Source: Fibrobacter succinogenes
Lineage (GTDB): Bacteria > Fibrobacterota > Fibrobacteria > Fibrobacterales > Fibrobacteraceae
Length of the DNA: 64,000 bases
Assembly (NCBI GenBank): GCA_902794535.1
Contig: CADBHQ010000007.1
Coordinates: 41,446-105,445 of the forward strand
Reading direction: 5' to 3'
Below, one piece after another: positions 26,577 to 36,091 of the stretch; within the stretch, counting starts at the first letter, position 1; each line of letters opens with the position of its first letter. Made by a program: the position numbers and the translations under genes. Under the pieces are notes generated by a model. The model worked only from the letters and a program-made list of their open reading frames with translations. It was not told the DNA's origin and did not search any database.

Positions 26577-29500
26577 TTACTTCACAACGATTCTTGCCGA
26601 GCGCGTTTGAGTCTTGCTAGAGACTCGCACCATGTAGTTACCTCGTTCCAAGCTTGCAAGGCTAAAGCCCTTGGAGCCAGCAACCTGTTCATAGAAGGCA
26701 ATTACTTCCTGGCCGCTCATATCAAACACCTGAACGCGTACCATCGCAGGGCTAGACTGAACCACCGTCAGCAGGTTATTCGCATAACCGAACTTGAGCA
26801 TGTTCTGGGCAACGTTCACGCTCGTAGTTCCACCACTAGAACTGCTTGCAGGAGGTTCAACACTGCTAGAGCTTGCAGGAGGTTCAACACAGCTAGAGCT
26901 TGCAGGAGGTTCAACACAGCTAGAGCTTGCAGGCGGTACGCTAGAGCTACTTGCCGGCGGAACAACGCTGCTAGAGCTTGCGGGCGGCACCACGCTACTG
27001 CTAGACGCAGGAGGCGTCACGCTGCTGCTCGATGCAGGAGGTTCGCTAGAACTGCTTACAGGAGGCACGACACTGCTGGAGCTTACAGGCGGTACGACGC
27101 TACTGCTGGAGACAGGAGGTGTCACGCTGCTGCTGGATACCACAGGCACTTCAGAGCTGCTGCTAGAGACTACCGGAGGTTCGGAGCTACTAGACACCTC
27201 AGGCACTTCAGAACTGCTGCTTACCACAGGCGGTTCGCTAGAGCTGCTTGCAGGAGGCACGCTAGAACTGCTTGCAGGAGGTACGACACTGCTAGAGCTA
27301 GGCGGAATGACACTACTGCTAGACGGTGCCGGAGGTTCTGCAGAGCTGGAACTCACGGGCGGTTCGACAGAGCTAGAACTTACAGGAGGTTCGTCGCAAA
27401 CATAATCATATACAGCCCTGTATTCGGCATCACGAGTCACATCGACGATTGTAGGATTCCAACCGGTAAAGTGGAAAGAACAATCATCCATAGTCGTATC
27501 CATCACCACCTCAGGAACATCCAAAGCATCGGCCTTTGTTCCATAGGCATAACTATCACCGTACCAACGATCTCGAATCGGATCATAGAACTCAACATAA
27601 TATGTCTGTTCCTTACATTCAGACGAATTGGTCGCGATATATTCCATATCTGATTTCACGACATTTCCATCACCGACTACCTGAACCCATTTATCGAATT
27701 CATAATAGCAGGCAGGCGTTTCCTTCGTCGGGCCATAACTCGGAAGACTTACGACCTCATTGTAATAGTACGGTTCAGTTCTCCAAACAGATCCATCTTC
27801 ACGTTTGAAGGTAACTGTATAAGTTCGCTTGTTGTTACCATAAAGGGCCTTATAAGTAACATCGCCAACGACAGTTCCGATTAAAGGATTCCAACCAGCA
27901 AATGTGTAGACATAGTTTTCATTCGATGCTCTGCCCGGAGCCTCAGGAATTTCAATATCATCCACCGAGGTGCCATATTCATAAACGCTCGAATCTAGCA
28001 GGGTTTCATCGTAATTTACGAATTTGACATAATACTTGCGAGTCGTAGACCTGTATGTAGCGGTGTATTCGACATCCTTAGCGACAGCGACCACAGCAGG
28101 CGACCAACCATCGAAAGTAAAGTCAAACTGCGCTGAAGATTCCTTGACCGGCGTTTCCCCGTCAAACACAGGCATATCACCCTCTGCATAGGTTTTTTGT
28201 GCCAACAGAGAACCATCCTCATTGCGCCATGTGACTACAAATTTATTGTTTTCAACGTAATTCGCCTTATATGTTGCAGCCTGAGTCACATCGGCAATTT
28301 CAGGAGTCCAACCCATGAACTTATACCCAGACTTCGCAGGAGCATTGGGCGTCACAATCGCCGACGCCAGCGTTCCATACTCGTAATCAGCGGCGTCAAT
28401 AACCGATGTTTCATCTTCATCCACAAAGGTTACCGTGTACTTTCTGGGCGATTCATTATACGTTGCCACATATGTCACATCTTCTGTTACCTGATCAAGG
28501 AACCAACCCGCAAAGGTATAAGTCACCGTTTCGGTCGGATCCTTTTTCGGGTCAGCCGGAAGAGCAATGCTATTCACCGGAGTTCCATAATCGTAATACA
28601 CCGCTTCTTTAAGAACGGTACCATCTTCGTCTTCAAATGCGACAGCATACTGACGGAGCGTACTATCAAATAGAGCCGTGTAGCTTGCGGAGCCCCTTAT
28701 CGTATCCAAAGCCGGTTCCCACTTACCATTCCAATTATAAGTATGAGAAACAGTCATTGTCTTAGTCGGTATCAGCATCAGGTTTGCAATTGTGCTGCCA
28801 TAACGATACCAACCGGTACCAAAATAATTATACATTCCTCCAGGCATACCAGGGTATCCGCTACCCAACAAAACTCCATCACCATTGTAGAAATTGACTT
28901 TATAGAGAATGTTGGCAACATAAGTGACATTACCTGTTACAGTCTTCAAACCCGGATCACCGCAATCTATACTTCTTCGTACAACTGGTTCTGGCAAGCC
29001 TGTTTCTTTATCATACGTATAATAGCTAGTCCAGACATACATTGTACACCATTCATCGCTATATTCATATTCGCCAGACTTGCTAGCAAGAACAGTCGCC
29101 TGCGACGGAGCATCGGTAATCGTTGCGCCATAGTCATACATCTTGCGAGAAAGTTCTGTACCATCATCATTGACGAATACCACTTCGTATTGCTTACGAG
29201 TTTCCTTGAACTTGGCTTGATATTCCATTGGTCCTGTCACAGCAGAGAGTTCCGGTTCCCAACCATCTTCAGGATCCCACATGTAAGTAAATTCTTCTGT
29301 ATCATACTTATAAGGCGTTTCCCATCCTTCATATACAGGTACAGAATCCTTGGACACTTCATATTGATATAGGACGTTATCACCATTCTTAAAGACGACG
29401 GTATACTTATTTTCAGAAGACTTGTATGCCGCCTTGACGGTGACAGGTCCAGTCAACGCCACATCACTACTCATTGCCGGCAACCAGCCAACAAATTCGT

Positions 29501-32500
29501 ATTCTATGTTTTCACCCGTCTCATAATTATATCCCGATTCACGAGTCGGATTTTCTTCCGGCACCGCGATTTCGTTAAGTAACGTCCCCTCAGGATAGAA
29601 CTGCACATATTCATCATTTACAGTTAAACTACCGCCATCATAGTTTTCAAATCGAACCGCATACTTTTTATTGTACTTGGGAAGAATTGTCATATCACTC
29701 CGAACAAAACCATCTCCCGTCTGGTCAAGATCCCAACCCGCAAATTCGTATTGGGTATCATAATCAGAATCTTTTTCAGGTTCGTCACTCGGCAGAGCGA
29801 TTTCACTATAGGACGTTCCATACGGATACTCTATTTCATATTCACCATCGACGTAAACTGTATAGCCCCAAGCATCTTCAAAACGAACAGTATATTTACG
29901 TTCATGAGTTTCGAACTGCGCCGTATAGGTAGCATCTTCATGGGCCCAAGAATCAAATTCTGGTTCCCAGCCCGTAAATTCATATTCGTATTGCTCCGTA
30001 GACGTCTTTTCCGGGTAAGGGTCATCCACATATTCGCCATACGTATATTCACCTGAAGAGATTACATTACCTTCATCATCCTTGAAGGTGATTGTATATT
30101 TTACCTCTTGCTTACAGGTAAATGTTGCCGTATAAGATCTGTATTCTGTAGCCGGGAACAAGCCTTTTTCGCATTGGTTCGTGATGCCAACATTAGGTAC
30201 CACTACCCATTCGCAAGCAGATGTCCAGTTATCGAATTCATACTGACTACAAGATTCATCCGCTTCGCGAGTCGGGATTCCGTCATACACAGGAGTCTTT
30301 CCGTATTCAACAGATTGACAATCATACATTCCGTATCCCTTTCCGTAACTGGAGCCCGGAATCGAGAAACAGATATTGAATGTTTTAAGGGACTTGTTAA
30401 ATTGAACCTGATACGAGACATCGCCGTTTACAGGCGCTCGTTCCGGAGACCAACCCGCGAATTCATAATCATACTGTTCATCACTACGCATATAGGCCAG
30501 GCTCCACACATCTGTTTCGCCATTATACTCCGGCATTTCACCTTCAGTAAACTGAGCGCTATCCAGCAAATTTTCACCATCATAAAATTTCACGGCATAG
30601 CTAGGTTTATGCAAGCACCTGACATTATCCAATTCTAGGGATCCTTCGTCGTCCAAATCATCCCAAACAAACTGAGTCAAATGCGAGAAGACTACAGAAG
30701 TTCTTTCTCCACCATTCCAGAAAGAACGACGATAAATTGTTGCGGTAGTCCAGCCTTCGCTACTTCCAAGGTAAGCTTCCAAGTGGTTATCGTTTTCATC
30801 ATAGACACTTCCTATACTGAATCTATGAGAAACTCCACGATAATCATATTGGATTGCATTACACTGGGACAGATCTAAAGATGTTCCATTCGGTGCCAAC
30901 GGCAATCCTACACCAATTGTGCCGTTGCAGTAATCACAGTTTTGTTTGTAAGAAACCTGCAATGCCTTGCCACCATCTACATTTACGACCGTCTTAGAAA
31001 TTTCAGATACATTGGTTGTACCACCTGCAGCGCTTTCGTCAAAGACATACCAATTCGTTCCCAATTTTGAAACGTCATCGCCATCTTCAAAATCGTCAGC
31101 GAGCCATGCTCCTCCTTCTGCAATTTCAACCATTGTTCCTGCCGGAACCGGTTTAGCCATAAATACAGCCGTATAGGTCGTTGTATCGGTCACAGGAGTA
31201 TATTCCTTGTCCCAACCGACAAATTCATAAATATAATCCGAAGTCGCAGCCTTTTTCGGCTCACAATACTTGCAATCCGGGGTTTCCCCCTTGCGCAACC
31301 ATTCTTGATTGATTTCATTTCCCGAATCATCAACAAAACGAACCCTATAACTGTAAGACACCTGATAAACAGCACGACCCTTTACGCGAGTGAAAGCGGG
31401 AGTCCAGCTATCTTCATCATAGCCATAACCGTCTTCTTGAGATTTAATCGGAATACGGGATTCAAGTTCATACGCATAGATTTCATCACCATACTCATAC
31501 TGGAGAGAATCAATAACCGAGCCATCTTCATGCAAGAATACAATCCAATACTTTCTGTATTCTTCATCAAAGAGCGCCTCGTACACCGCATGATCTTCTA
31601 CTTCATGAATCCCATCATACCAATGTTCCTGATCTTGCCAATCATAGAAAGAATAAACATAATTGGCCGAAGGATCCTTGAAAGGAGTTTCACCCGTATA
31701 TTCCGGCGTTTCTCCCCAGGCATATTCACCGGTCTGCAAAATTTCAGAGCCATTAACAAAGGCTACTGTATAGAGTTCTACATTTTCCTCTTCTTCGTCA
31801 ACAACAGTCTTTGCATTATAGCTCGCCACATACGCAACATTTCCTGTCACTTCAGAAACATAGGGAATCCAGCCTCGGAAGCTAAAGGTCGTGTCGTTCT
31901 TGGGAGCACGAGTCGGATTAGCCGGCCTTACAATATCTTCGGGCATCGTTCCATAAGCATACTTCTTTTCACTTAAAACAGTACCATCATAATCGGCAAA
32001 TTTGACGCTATACATATTGACAGTCGTATCATAAACTGGAACATAGCGAACCGATTCCGTTACAAGGGGCAGATTTTCAAAGTATTCCGTCGAGCAAACA
32101 TAATCTGTCCAGTTGTAACAGTAATCGCCCTTTCCATAATTCTCGCACTCTTCTCTTTCCACTTCTTCACAACTACGTTTTCCCCATCCCTTAAAGGAAT
32201 AGGTATTTCTAGAAGAAGGCAATTTTTCAGGAGTCATGCCCACATAAGCGGGAATCTGTCCGTATTCCAAATTCTGTCTCATCAACAGATCACCTTCATC
32301 ATCCACAAAATCCACTTGATAGGTGCGGACAGAACTATCCAAAACAGCTTGATAAGATGTTGCCGCGCTCACCGCACTTAATTCAGGAGTCCATCCATTG
32401 ATATAATAGTTATAACGTTCATTTGAAAAGTTATAGTCCCCATAATATGCCGGAATATCCCCTGCAAGGAACTCACCGCTATAAAGCAAAGTTGTTCCTG

Positions 32501-33158
32501 CATAGAAACTTACCGTGTATGCAGATTTGTGTAGGCAACGTACATTGGCTATTTCAAGGTATCCCGATGTACCATCATATTCTTGAACTTGCCACATCAA
32601 TGCAGCCATGTTCTTTTGTACATCATTGATACTGGCTTCTATTCCCCACCAGTTAATTTCATCTTGATTCAATTCACTCCAATGAATCTTAGCCGTTCTC
32701 CAACTTGAATTTTGACCGACCCTTTTTCGATGGAAATTGCTTGCAACATCAATATCGCTTGCCACCTTGAAATAATGTTCCACATTTCCACGGTAATCAT
32801 AAGCGATTTCGTTACAGTTAGACAAATCCTTCGTAGAATTGTCATTAGACAGAGCAGCCTTGATTTCGATGTACGGATCGTAACCTAAGGTACCAGAACC
32901 ATCCAAAGAGTAATCCACTCGCAAAGCCTTAGAAGCGCCATCAACGCCCGCATTAGAAACGAACGTTTGTGTCACTGTAGTTTTACCCCCTTCATCAGGG
33001 TAAATCAACCATTCGCCGAATGCAGAATTCAAATCTTCATCTGCGAAGTTGTCGATAACGATAGAATCACCTACCGCAATATTAAGCGGTGTACCAGCTG
33101 CCCAAGCAGAAGCGCCCAAGCCAACGGTTAAAATAGAGCTAAGGATTGCGGTTTTCAT
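26577..33158 (-). CDS. Giant secreted InlB-repeat protein with CBM-like domains, Ser/Pro linker and sorting tail
   Basis: 2193 aa from the ATG at 33156-33158, with GGAGG upstream; an in-frame start at 33236 lies before the signal peptide. Order: signal peptide (MKTAILSSILTVGLGASAWA); a CBM-like domain (about 25-200, DNFADEDLNSAFGEW...LSNCNEIAYDYRG); InlB/Listeria-Bacteroides repeats; a second CBM-like domain (about 670-840, DDFEDGDDVSKLGTNW...LSQCNAIQYDYRG); many more repeats, each about 60-70 aa with YxVxFxDxDG, a YG turn and FxGWxPxxxxV. I count about 20 in all. Then a roughly 190-aa PP[AV]SSSS linker and a Por/T9SS-like tail (VQVFDMSGQEVIAFYEQ...GNYMVRV). It is probably a long cell-surface fibre that binds glycan. 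Secretion through type IX is inferred from the tail. It is preceded by an inverted repeat and the GH5 terminator. Confidence 0.85.
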   Translation of the reverse strand: MKTAILSSILTVGLGASAWAAGTPLNIAVGDSIVIDNFADEDLNSAFGEWLIYPDEGGKTTVTQTFVSNAGVDGASKALRVDYSLDGSGTLGYDPYIEIKAALSNDNSTKDLSNCNEIAYDYRGNVEHYFKVASDIDVASNFHRKRVGQNSSWRTAKIHWSELNQDEINWWGIEASINDVQKNMAALMWQVQEYDGTSGYLEIANVRCLHKSAYTVSFYAGTTLLYSGEFLAGDIPAYYGDYNFSNERYNYYINGWTPELSAVSAATSYQAVLDSSVRTYQVDFVDDEGDLLMRQNLEYGQIPAYVGMTPEKLPSSRNTYSFKGWGKRSCEEVEREECENYGKGDYCYNWTDYVCSTEYFENLPLVTESVRYVPVYDTTVNMYSVKFADYDGTVLSEKKYAYGTMPEDIVRPANPTRAPKNDTTFSFRGWIPYVSEVTGNVAYVASYNAKTVVDEEEENVELYTVAFVNGSEILQTGEYAWGETPEYTGETPFKDPSANYVYSFYDWQDQEHWYDGIHEVEDHAVYEALFDEEYRKYWIVFLHEDGSVIDSLQYEYGDEIYAYELESRIPIKSQEDGYGYDEDSWTPAFTRVKGRAVYQVSYSYRVRFVDDSGNEINQEWLRKGETPDCKYCEPKKAATSDYIYEFVGWDKEYTPVTDTTTYTAVFMAKPVPAGTMVEIAEGGAWLADDFEDGDDVSKLGTNWYVFDESAAGGTTNVSEISKTVVNVDGGKALQVSYKQNCDYCNGTIGVGLPLAPNGTSLDLSQCNAIQYDYRGVSHRFSIGSVYDENDNHLEAYLGSSEGWTTATIYRRSFWNGGERTSVVFSHLTQFVWDDLDDEGSLELDNVRCLHKPSYAVKFYDGENLLDSAQFTEGEMPEYNGETDVWSLAYMRSDEQYDYEFAGWSPERAPVNGDVSYQVQFNKSLKTFNICFSIPGSSYGKGYGMYDCQSVEYGKTPVYDGIPTREADESCSQYEFDNWTSACEWVVVPNVGITNQCEKGLFPATEYRSYTATFTCKQEVKYTITFKDDEGNVISSGEYTYGEYVDDPYPEKTSTEQYEYEFTGWEPEFDSWAHEDATYTAQFETHERKYTVRFEDAWGYTVYVDGEYEIEYPYGTSYSEIALPSDEPEKDSDYDTQYEFAGWDLDQTGDGFVRSDMTILPKYNKKYAVRFENYDGGSLTVNDEYVQFYPEGTLLNEIAVPEENPTRESGYNYETGENIEYEFVGWLPAMSSDVALTGPVTVKAAYKSSENKYTVVFKNGDNVLYQYEVSKDSVPVYEGWETPYKYDTEEFTYMWDPEDGWEPELSAVTGPMEYQAKFKETRKQYEVVFVNDDGTELSRKMYDYGATITDAPSQATVLASKSGEYEYSDEWCTMYVWTSYYTYDKETGLPEPVVRRSIDCGDPGLKTVTGNVTYVANILYKVNFYNGDGVLLGSGYPGMPGGMYNYFGTGWYRYGSTIANLMLIPTKTMTVSHTYNWNGKWEPALDTIRGSASYTALFDSTLRQYAVAFEDEDGTVLKEAVYYDYGTPVNSIALPADPKKDPTETVTYTFAGWFLDQVTEDVTYVATYNESPRKYTVTFVDEDETSVIDAADYEYGTLASAIVTPNAPAKSGYKFMGWTPEIADVTQAATYKANYVENNKFVVTWRNEDGSLLAQKTYAEGDMPVFDGETPVKESSAQFDFTFDGWSPAVVAVAKDVEYTATYRSTTRKYYVKFVNYDETLLDSSVYEYGTSVDDIEIPEAPGRASNENYVYTFAGWNPLIGTVVGDVTYKALYGNNKRTYTVTFKREDGSVWRTEPYYYNEVVSLPSYGPTKETPACYYEFDKWVQVVGDGNVVKSDMEYIATNSSECKEQTYYVEFYDPIRDRWYGDSYAYGTKADALDVPEVVMDTTMDDCSFHFTGWNPTIVDVTRDAEYRAVYDYVCDEPPVSSSSVEPPVSSSSAEPPAPSSSSVIPPSSSSVVPPASSSSVPPASSSSEPPVVSSSSEVPEVSSSSEPPVVSSSSSEVPVVSSSSVTPPVSSSSVVPPVSSSSVVPPVSSSSEPPASSSSVTPPASSSSVVPPASSSSVVPPASSSSVPPASSSCVEPPASSSCVEPPASSSSVEPPASSSSGGTTSVNVAQNMLKFGYANNLLTVVQSSPAMVRVQVFDMSGQEVIAFYEQVAGSKGFSLASLERGNYMVRVSSKTQTRSARIVVK
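26821..27394. repeat. Tandem repeats encoding the PPxSSSS linker
   Basis: Degenerate tandem repeats of roughly 24-39 bp within the giant gene. Around 26860-26930 a 27-bp unit is repeated three times almost identically. Two units encode SSSC instead of SSSS. Near-identical copies make this stretch prone to length change. Confidence 0.75.
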
Positions 33159-33204
33159 GGTGGACCTCCGGGGTTTAGGTGAATTCCATGTTAAAACAAC
33201 CTCA

Positions 33205-33228
33205 ATATCGATTGCGAGAAATCGATAT
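33205..33228. promoter_or_regulatory. Perfect 9-bp inverted repeat upstream of the giant gene
   Basis: ATATCGATT (33205-33213) and AATCGATAT (33220-33228) with a 6-nt spacer, about 50-70 bp upstream of the ATG at 33158. Spacing and symmetry suit a dimeric regulator or an mRNA hairpin. No regulator is encoded nearby. Confidence 0.4.
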
Positions 33229-33329
33229 GTAAACAAATATATACCCAGAAATGAGGCCCCGCGCTAGAAAAGACGATTTAGCCTAGTCCAAATTGGAATA
33301 TTTTTATAACATTTTCGTAAGAAACAAAA

Positions 33330-33352
33330 GAACCCCGGCTTGACCGGGGTTC
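33330..33352 (-). terminator. Terminator downstream of the GH5 gene
   Basis: Perfect 9-bp GC-rich stem (33330-33338 with 33344-33352), CTTGA loop. CTTTTGTTT follows on the minus strand. Confidence 0.85.
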
Positions 33353-33385
33353 ACGAAATCGCTTGCCTTTTTGGACAAAAACGGC

Positions 33386-35917
33386 TTATTTAATCGAAAT
33401 TCGGCGAATTAGGCTGTTAGAGCCAGCTCTCACGCGCACGATATAGTTGCCCTGACGAAGGTTTTCGAGGCTTACAGAGCCCTTTACCTGCTTAAAGCTT
33501 TCCACCGGGCGCCCCTGCATGTCGAACACGTCTAGACGGACCATTTCAGCACCCGACACATGGAGCGTACGGTTTTCCACTGCCAGCAGAACCGGGCTTG
33601 TCACAGATGCTGCGGCAAAGGTCGTCTGTTCGGTTACGGTAAGCTTGATTTCATACTTTTCACCATTGATAGTCAAGGTGTCCGCATACTCGCCAGGCCT
33701 AAAGTAGTCCGGCACCGTAGTTGCGGAAACGACATACTCATTTCCAGACTGCGCCATGGTCACAAAATGCAAGTGATAAGTATTGCGAACAGCCGTTACC
33801 ACATTCCGGAACACGATTTCTTCAAATTTGCCGTTTGGCACCGCAAACTGTTCTACGCAGCCAACCACCAACACATCGACATTCGAGGAGCTGCTAGATT
33901 CTTCAACACTGGAGCTAGATTCGACACTGCTGCTGGACGATTCCGGTTCAGAGCTAGAAGATTCCGGCACAGAACTGGAGGACGCAACAGAACTGCTTGA
34001 CGACTTCGGCTGAGAACTCGAGGATTCAACAGAGCTGCTAGAAATTTCGCTAGAAGAAGATTCGACGGAACTAGAAGATTCCGCACTAGAGCTAGAAACT
34101 TCTTCAGAGCTGGAGGATGCTTCGCTAGAGCTAGATACGACAGAGCTTGAGGACTCCACGGAACTGCTGGACTTAGGCGCCACAACCATCACCTTCGCTG
34201 TAGCAGAGGCATTATTGTCCGGTCCAAAGATATCCAACTTCAAAGTGTACTCATGGTCACGGAGCGATTCCTTGACGGCACCGGCAAGCGTAATCGTCTT
34301 CGTAGACCTATCCATCTGCAAGTTGATGGTTCCTTCGGGAAGGCCACTCGCCGCAATAGAATCCAAATATTGATAGCGGAATACAATCGGCAAAATGGAG
34401 TCGCCGGCAACAACAGTCTGAGAAGCATTTTCCACCACTTCGATCGATGTCGTAACGGGCTTATGCTTAACGGTAATCTTACCCGTCGCAGTCGTATTCG
34501 AATCCACTCCGGTCACAGCCACCGTGTAGGTAAACTCATGATCGCGCAAAGATGCTTCAGAGGCTCCCTTAATGGAGTAGGTTCTAGCACTCGTATCAAG
34601 TACGCCTGCAAAACCAGTCGGAAGACCCGTCATTTTAAGACCAGTCACATTGTCGTTATAGCGATAGACAATCGGATTAATGGAATCGCCGGCAATAACA
34701 GTCTGGTTCGCATTACCACTAGTGAGTTCAAAGACGGTCACGCGCTTTACACTGGAGCTAGACGGAACAGAGCTAGAAGAAGAAGCTACGCTGGAGCTAG
34801 ATGACGCAGGCGTTGCAGAGCAGGCAGTATACACCTGATTACGAATCGGAGCAAACACATTTTCATTTACCCATTTACCGCTTTCCGAATAATTCCAAGC
34901 GCCACCACTAAAATAGGAAGCAGTTTCATTCTTATTCGATACAGACCAGTTTGCACCCGACAACTGATTCTTGGTCATCCACTGATACCAAGTGCTGCTA
35001 TAATCTTTATTAAAACCACCATCGCCGCTCGGCGCAGAATTACCCCATTCGGTCACGAAGACAGAAAGTCCGCCTTGCATCGCCTTTTCAGCTCTAGCAC
35101 CCTGGTCATCAGTCTTGTGACGATACGGGTCATCACCCGCATAGTAGTGGAACGAATATGCCACATTAGCATCATTGAGCGGTTCAACAAGAGCAGCATT
35201 GGTATACTGATCATAGTATGGAGTTCCCACCACAATCAGGTTGTCGGAATAAGTGCGAATTGTTTTGATAATCGTTTTTGCATACGGAGCAATTTTTTCT
35301 TTCCAGTAGTTTTGTGCTCCACTCAAATCAAACCAGCTGTCAGAACAATTGTTCTTGGGTTCATTGTAGATTTCGAAAATCACATTGTCATAACCGCCCC
35401 ATTTTTCAGCCATATAGCTAAAGAACGACTGTGCGTTACTCGTAATCTGTTCTGCACAATGACTATGGAAATCGATAATCACATAGATATCGTTTTTAAT
35501 GGCAGCAGTCACCACCGAATCCATTAAATTCCTATGGAAATTCGTATTCGTAAAATAGTTTCCATTTCCATTTTGCCAATCGCCATCAACACCGACAGGA
35601 CCACGAATCAATTGGATGTTTTGTTTTTCAACAAGTCCCGAAATCGTTTTCCCATTCCAATAAGCCGGACCTTCATTACCGCTAGCCATGCTCCAGAAGA
35701 GACTCATGCCCTGCACGGCAACTTCATTACCGGCAGTCACGCCCTTACAGCTACCATAGATACGTCCATAATTCTGAGAGTTCTTACCAGCCTGCAGCTG
35801 ACCATACTGGCTCACCGGGCCAACGCGGGTCGGAGTAACGGCAGCAGAAGAAATAGAAATAAACCCTGCGGCAAGCACCGTAAGGCTAAAAAGATTAACG
35901 ATTCTAGAAATTTTCAT
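33386..35917 (-). CDS. Secreted GH5 endoglucanase with Ser-rich linkers and sorting tail
   Basis: 843 aa. Signal peptide to about residue 26 (SLTVLAAGFISISSAA). The GH5 catalytic domain spans about 30-370: RGPVGVDG, VIIDFHSH (146-153), the acid/base E186 in FEIYNEPKNN, FHYYAGD, and the nucleophile E290 in VFVTEWGNS. These match the subfamily of short cellulases that includes Bacillus Cel5A. A Ser linker (about 373-395), two about 90-aa Ig-like modules that repeat each other (NQTVIAGDSINPIVYRY and SQTVVAGDSILPIVFRY), and a longer Ser/Glu linker follow. A beta domain with two Cys-free strands and a Por/T9SS-like tail (LDVFDMQGRPVESFK) close the protein. It should cut internal beta-1,4 bonds of cellulose or mixed-linkage glucan outside the cell. 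No Shine-Dalgarno precedes the ATG; an 11-nt inverted repeat covers the start. Confidence 0.93.
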   Translation of the reverse strand: MKISRIVNLFSLTVLAAGFISISSAAVTPTRVGPVSQYGQLQAGKNSQNYGRIYGSCKGVTAGNEVAVQGMSLFWSMASGNEGPAYWNGKTISGLVEKQNIQLIRGPVGVDGDWQNGNGNYFTNTNFHRNLMDSVVTAAIKNDIYVIIDFHSHCAEQITSNAQSFFSYMAEKWGGYDNVIFEIYNEPKNNCSDSWFDLSGAQNYWKEKIAPYAKTIIKTIRTYSDNLIVVGTPYYDQYTNAALVEPLNDANVAYSFHYYAGDDPYRHKTDDQGARAEKAMQGGLSVFVTEWGNSAPSGDGGFNKDYSSTWYQWMTKNQLSGANWSVSNKNETASYFSGGAWNYSESGKWVNENVFAPIRNQVYTACSATPASSSSSVASSSSSVPSSSSVKRVTVFELTSGNANQTVIAGDSINPIVYRYNDNVTGLKMTGLPTGFAGVLDTSARTYSIKGASEASLRDHEFTYTVAVTGVDSNTTATGKITVKHKPVTTSIEVVENASQTVVAGDSILPIVFRYQYLDSIAASGLPEGTINLQMDRSTKTITLAGAVKESLRDHEYTLKLDIFGPDNNASATAKVMVVAPKSSSSVESSSSVVSSSSEASSSSEEVSSSSAESSSSVESSSSEISSSSVESSSSQPKSSSSSVASSSSVPESSSSEPESSSSSVESSSSVEESSSSSNVDVLVVGCVEQFAVPNGKFEEIVFRNVVTAVRNTYHLHFVTMAQSGNEYVVSATTVPDYFRPGEYADTLTINGEKYEIKLTVTEQTTFAAASVTSPVLLAVENRTLHVSGAEMVRLDVFDMQGRPVESFKQVKGSVSLENLRQGNYIVRVRAGSNSLIRRISIK

Positions 35918-35995
35918 GTGTGTAAATTTAGCTTTTCAGAACTCATTTTCCACGTGATTGAAAGCACATAACAAATTGATAATGTTTACACACGT
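35916..35995 (-). promoter_or_regulatory. Inverted repeat spanning the GH5 start codon and leader
   Basis: On the mRNA strand ACGTGTGTAAA (35985-35995) is complementary, 10 of 11, to TTTACACACAT (35916-35926), whose last two bases belong to the ATG. The arms are 58 nt apart. Pairing would hide the start codon, which has no Shine-Dalgarno. It may instead be two operator half-sites. Confidence 0.4.
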
Positions 35996-36032
35996 AGACT
36001 AACCACGCCAAATGCGGAACAATGAACCCCAC

Positions 36033-36062
36033 AAAAAAAAGAACCCCTGCGTACTGCAGGGG
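36033..36062 (-). terminator. Terminator downstream of the 145-aa secreted protein gene
   Basis: 7-bp GC stem (36044-36050 with 36056-36062), GTACT loop. On the minus strand a short spacer and then eight T follow (A-run at 36033-36040). Confidence 0.8.
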
Positions 36063-36091
36063 AACCAAACGCGTTTGCGACAGAAAACGAA

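Noticed and set aside
26794..27405. Repetitive antisense open frame and CRISPR-like look of the 26.8-27.4 kb repeats
   Set aside because: The repeats are direct, contiguous and in frame, encoding PPxSSSS. There are no spacers of uniform length and no cas genes.
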